Assembly (NCBI GenBank): GCA_921293015.1
Contig: OV121087.1
Span: 8,940,501-9,004,500, forward strand
Direction of reading: 5' to 3'
Length of the DNA stretch: 64,000 bases
Origin: Phorcus lineatus
Lineage: Eukaryota; Mollusca; Gastropoda; Trochida; Trochidae
Of the stretch, positions 62,601-64,000 are shown piece by piece; the stretch's first letter is position 1, and every line of letters starts with the position of its first letter. The position numbers and the translations under genes were made by a program. The notes beneath the pieces were generated by a model. That model was not told the DNA's origin, did not search any database, and saw only the letters and a program-made list of their open reading frames with translations.

Positions 62601-63666
62601 AAACAAAATTTTAAAATCGTATATCTACCTACAGCTAAGTTCTTGTTCACGTGCAGAAATGGTTCTAGAATAAGTTGAAAATAAAATACTGACTGACAAC
62701 ATCAATCCAATTTATTAAAATGTGTTTATAATGCCTTTTTAAGTAACATTAGCCATGGCTAATGAGACTTACAAACTGTTTGACAAGATATATGAATTTC
62801 ACTAACAAAGATAAACTTTTATTTGAAATTTTCATTCTTCATTTCAGGAATGTGGTACGACATTTTGACATTTGTCAACTTCTGTGGGGTGTTGACCAAT
62901 GCTTTCCTCATCGCCTTCACCTCATCGTGGGGTCAACACTACAGCATGCAGGACAAACTCTGGATTGTAATTGGCTTTGAGGTTGGTGTCAAAGTAGAAG
63001 AAGCAGAAAATTTTTCATGCATAACTTTTACCATTGAAAATCTATACCCAATGACTTGTAAACAAATCGAAAGAACTTGAATATTTTTCATATTGTGAGA
63101 TTTTTTCTGTCTCATGTGTCATATTTAAGTTTTTGATTTGCGCACTTTAACATTGACATCAGAGTAATGTACTAGGTTCTTGTAGCAAAGTATTTGACAA
63201 GTTTGACAAGTGCTGATAATGTAGTTCATGCATATTCAATGCATTCAAGGTAAGGTGTGGGCTATCGTAACTATGAAAGGCTATATTATGCATCATCTTT
63301 GCCTAAACAGCTTAACTCACACCAGTCTCCGGAACTTAATGATGTGAGCCTTGCTGCAGTTTGGAACCTCTTCTGTGTCAGCTCTTCAGAATACTGCACC
63401 CAAACTTATTAGTCCAATCAGAAATCTCCAGGAAGTTACTAATAATAGCCAAGTGGGCTTACACTAACTGCACATTTTGACAAAGTGTATCAAGGCTTAA
63501 TTAGCCAATTATTCCATCTGTGGAAAGTTGGAATTATAGTTTGCTATTACCTGGTACCCAAATTTGTGTTATGTTCCCCTTTCAGCACATTGTGTTCATC
63601 CTGAAGTACATCCTGGCCTATATGATCCCAGATGTGCCCACAGAGGTCCGACTAGCTGTCAGGAGG
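50698..63666 (+). CDS. Anoctamin (TMEM16) family membrane protein, 3' end beyond window
   Basis: Member of the TMEM16 family (calcium-gated chloride channels and lipid scramblases). Seventeen exons join in one frame to 864 codons: 50698-51240, 51482-51557, 51973-52073, 52736-52907, 56046-56397, 56730-56789, 57189-57283, 57545-57666, 58515-58604, 59028-59183, 60180-60216, 60354-60463, 60894-61039, 61615-61801, 62100-62229, 62848-62981, 63586-63666. Cytosolic dimerisation domain, aa 1-380, with IDYVLVYPD near 100 and HEN...FFRPS. FGEKIAFYFAW leads into TM1 (about 380-414). N-glycosylation sites NST and NAT sit in the first outer loop. The hallmark NHRTQTRYDDALIIK is followed by FQFVNSYASCFYIAFF; then FPLAPLLALMTN and AYMIPDVP. 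An in-frame stop (50674) precedes the ATG; an acceptor-like site at 50663-50664 may end a 5' UTR intron. The last tail exon(s) are missing. The TM7 acidic position and TM9-10 loop are unusual; subfamily unresolved. Confidence 0.9.
54735..54950 (+). repeat. Direct repeat pair in anoctamin intron 4
   Basis: GTGCTCTAT and then AACAAAGTTCAACATTG occur at about 54735-54790 and again at 54883-54930, some 150 bases apart. Confidence 0.6.
55181..55258 (+). mobile_element. tRNA-like sequence, SINE head or tRNA pseudogene, in anoctamin intron
   Basis: A-box-like GGCTTAATGGGTAGG, an anticodon-like CTGACTCTCACTCGG and a perfect B box GGTTCGAACCC (about 55236-55246). The acceptor stem does not pair well, so a working tRNA is unlikely; it is not the S1 body. 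Confidence 0.5.
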
Positions 63667-64000
63667 GTGTGTACACTCATCTTACCTCTTAACCTGTGTT
63701 TTCTTCATAATTACTACCTGTGAACAAAAGATTGAGAGTAAAGGTGCATTTGAATTTTATGAAGTTATGTACATTTTCATTCAGATAGGTATTTTCATGT
63801 ATATCATATTTTAGTTAAATTTATTCTGATTTATGACAAATGAAAATATATGTATGTACTAGTAATTATTTACACACATCATACTTGCTAACCTTACTGC
63901 TATCTCCATACCTATAAGCAAATGAGAAGAGATCTTTTGTTTAGTATGATTGAAAGAAATAGTGTGATTGTGTCTTATAAGAACTGCAAGATTTTCAGTT

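Noticed and set aside
2455..63666. A functional gene cluster linking SDR, protease inhibitors and anoctamin
   Set aside because: Different strands, long spacings, separate gene structures and no shared pathway; neighbourhood appears coincidental.

Overview
This is eukaryotic, AT-rich, intron-rich DNA, most likely from a mollusc or a similar invertebrate. Every gene found is a chain of short exons with GT-AG splice sites. The spaces between are full of tRNA-derived SINEs, LINE tails, mariner relics, small inverted-repeat elements and tandem repeats. There are no operons, prokaryotic ribosome sites or CRISPR arrays. The species call is an inference from SINE style and gene content.

Layout. (1) About 2.4-30.4 kb, minus strand: a tandem array of short-chain dehydrogenase/reductase (SDR) genes built on one nine-exon plan. 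The middle copy (12703-22564) is complete, 253 aa, and joins in frame through all nine exons. The left copy (2455-9246) lacks exon 6, which carries the catalytic YxxxK. The right copy (25129-29116) lacks exon 4, which carries NNAG. A decayed last exon near 30.3 kb is the ghost of a fourth copy. Introns hold a LINE tail, a mariner relic and a 9 x 105-bp satellite. (2) 32-39 kb, plus strand: two three-exon genes for 67-aa potato-inhibitor-I/eglin-type serine protease inhibitors. Their exon lengths are identical, but the predicted reactive-site P1 residue differs (Met versus Arg). (3) 39-50.7 kb: gene-poor, with a minisatellite, a perfect 59-bp inverted repeat, a terminal-inverted-repeat element containing telomere-like repeats, and a degenerate SINE. 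(4) 50.7 kb to the window end, plus strand: an anoctamin (TMEM16) gene. Seventeen coding exons give 864 codons in one frame, and the C-terminal end lies beyond the window.

The three gene groups have no evident shared pathway. The interest lies in the evolution of the SDR and inhibitor duplications and in the small mobile elements. Exon joins were made by eye from splice consensus and homology, without transcripts or database searches.
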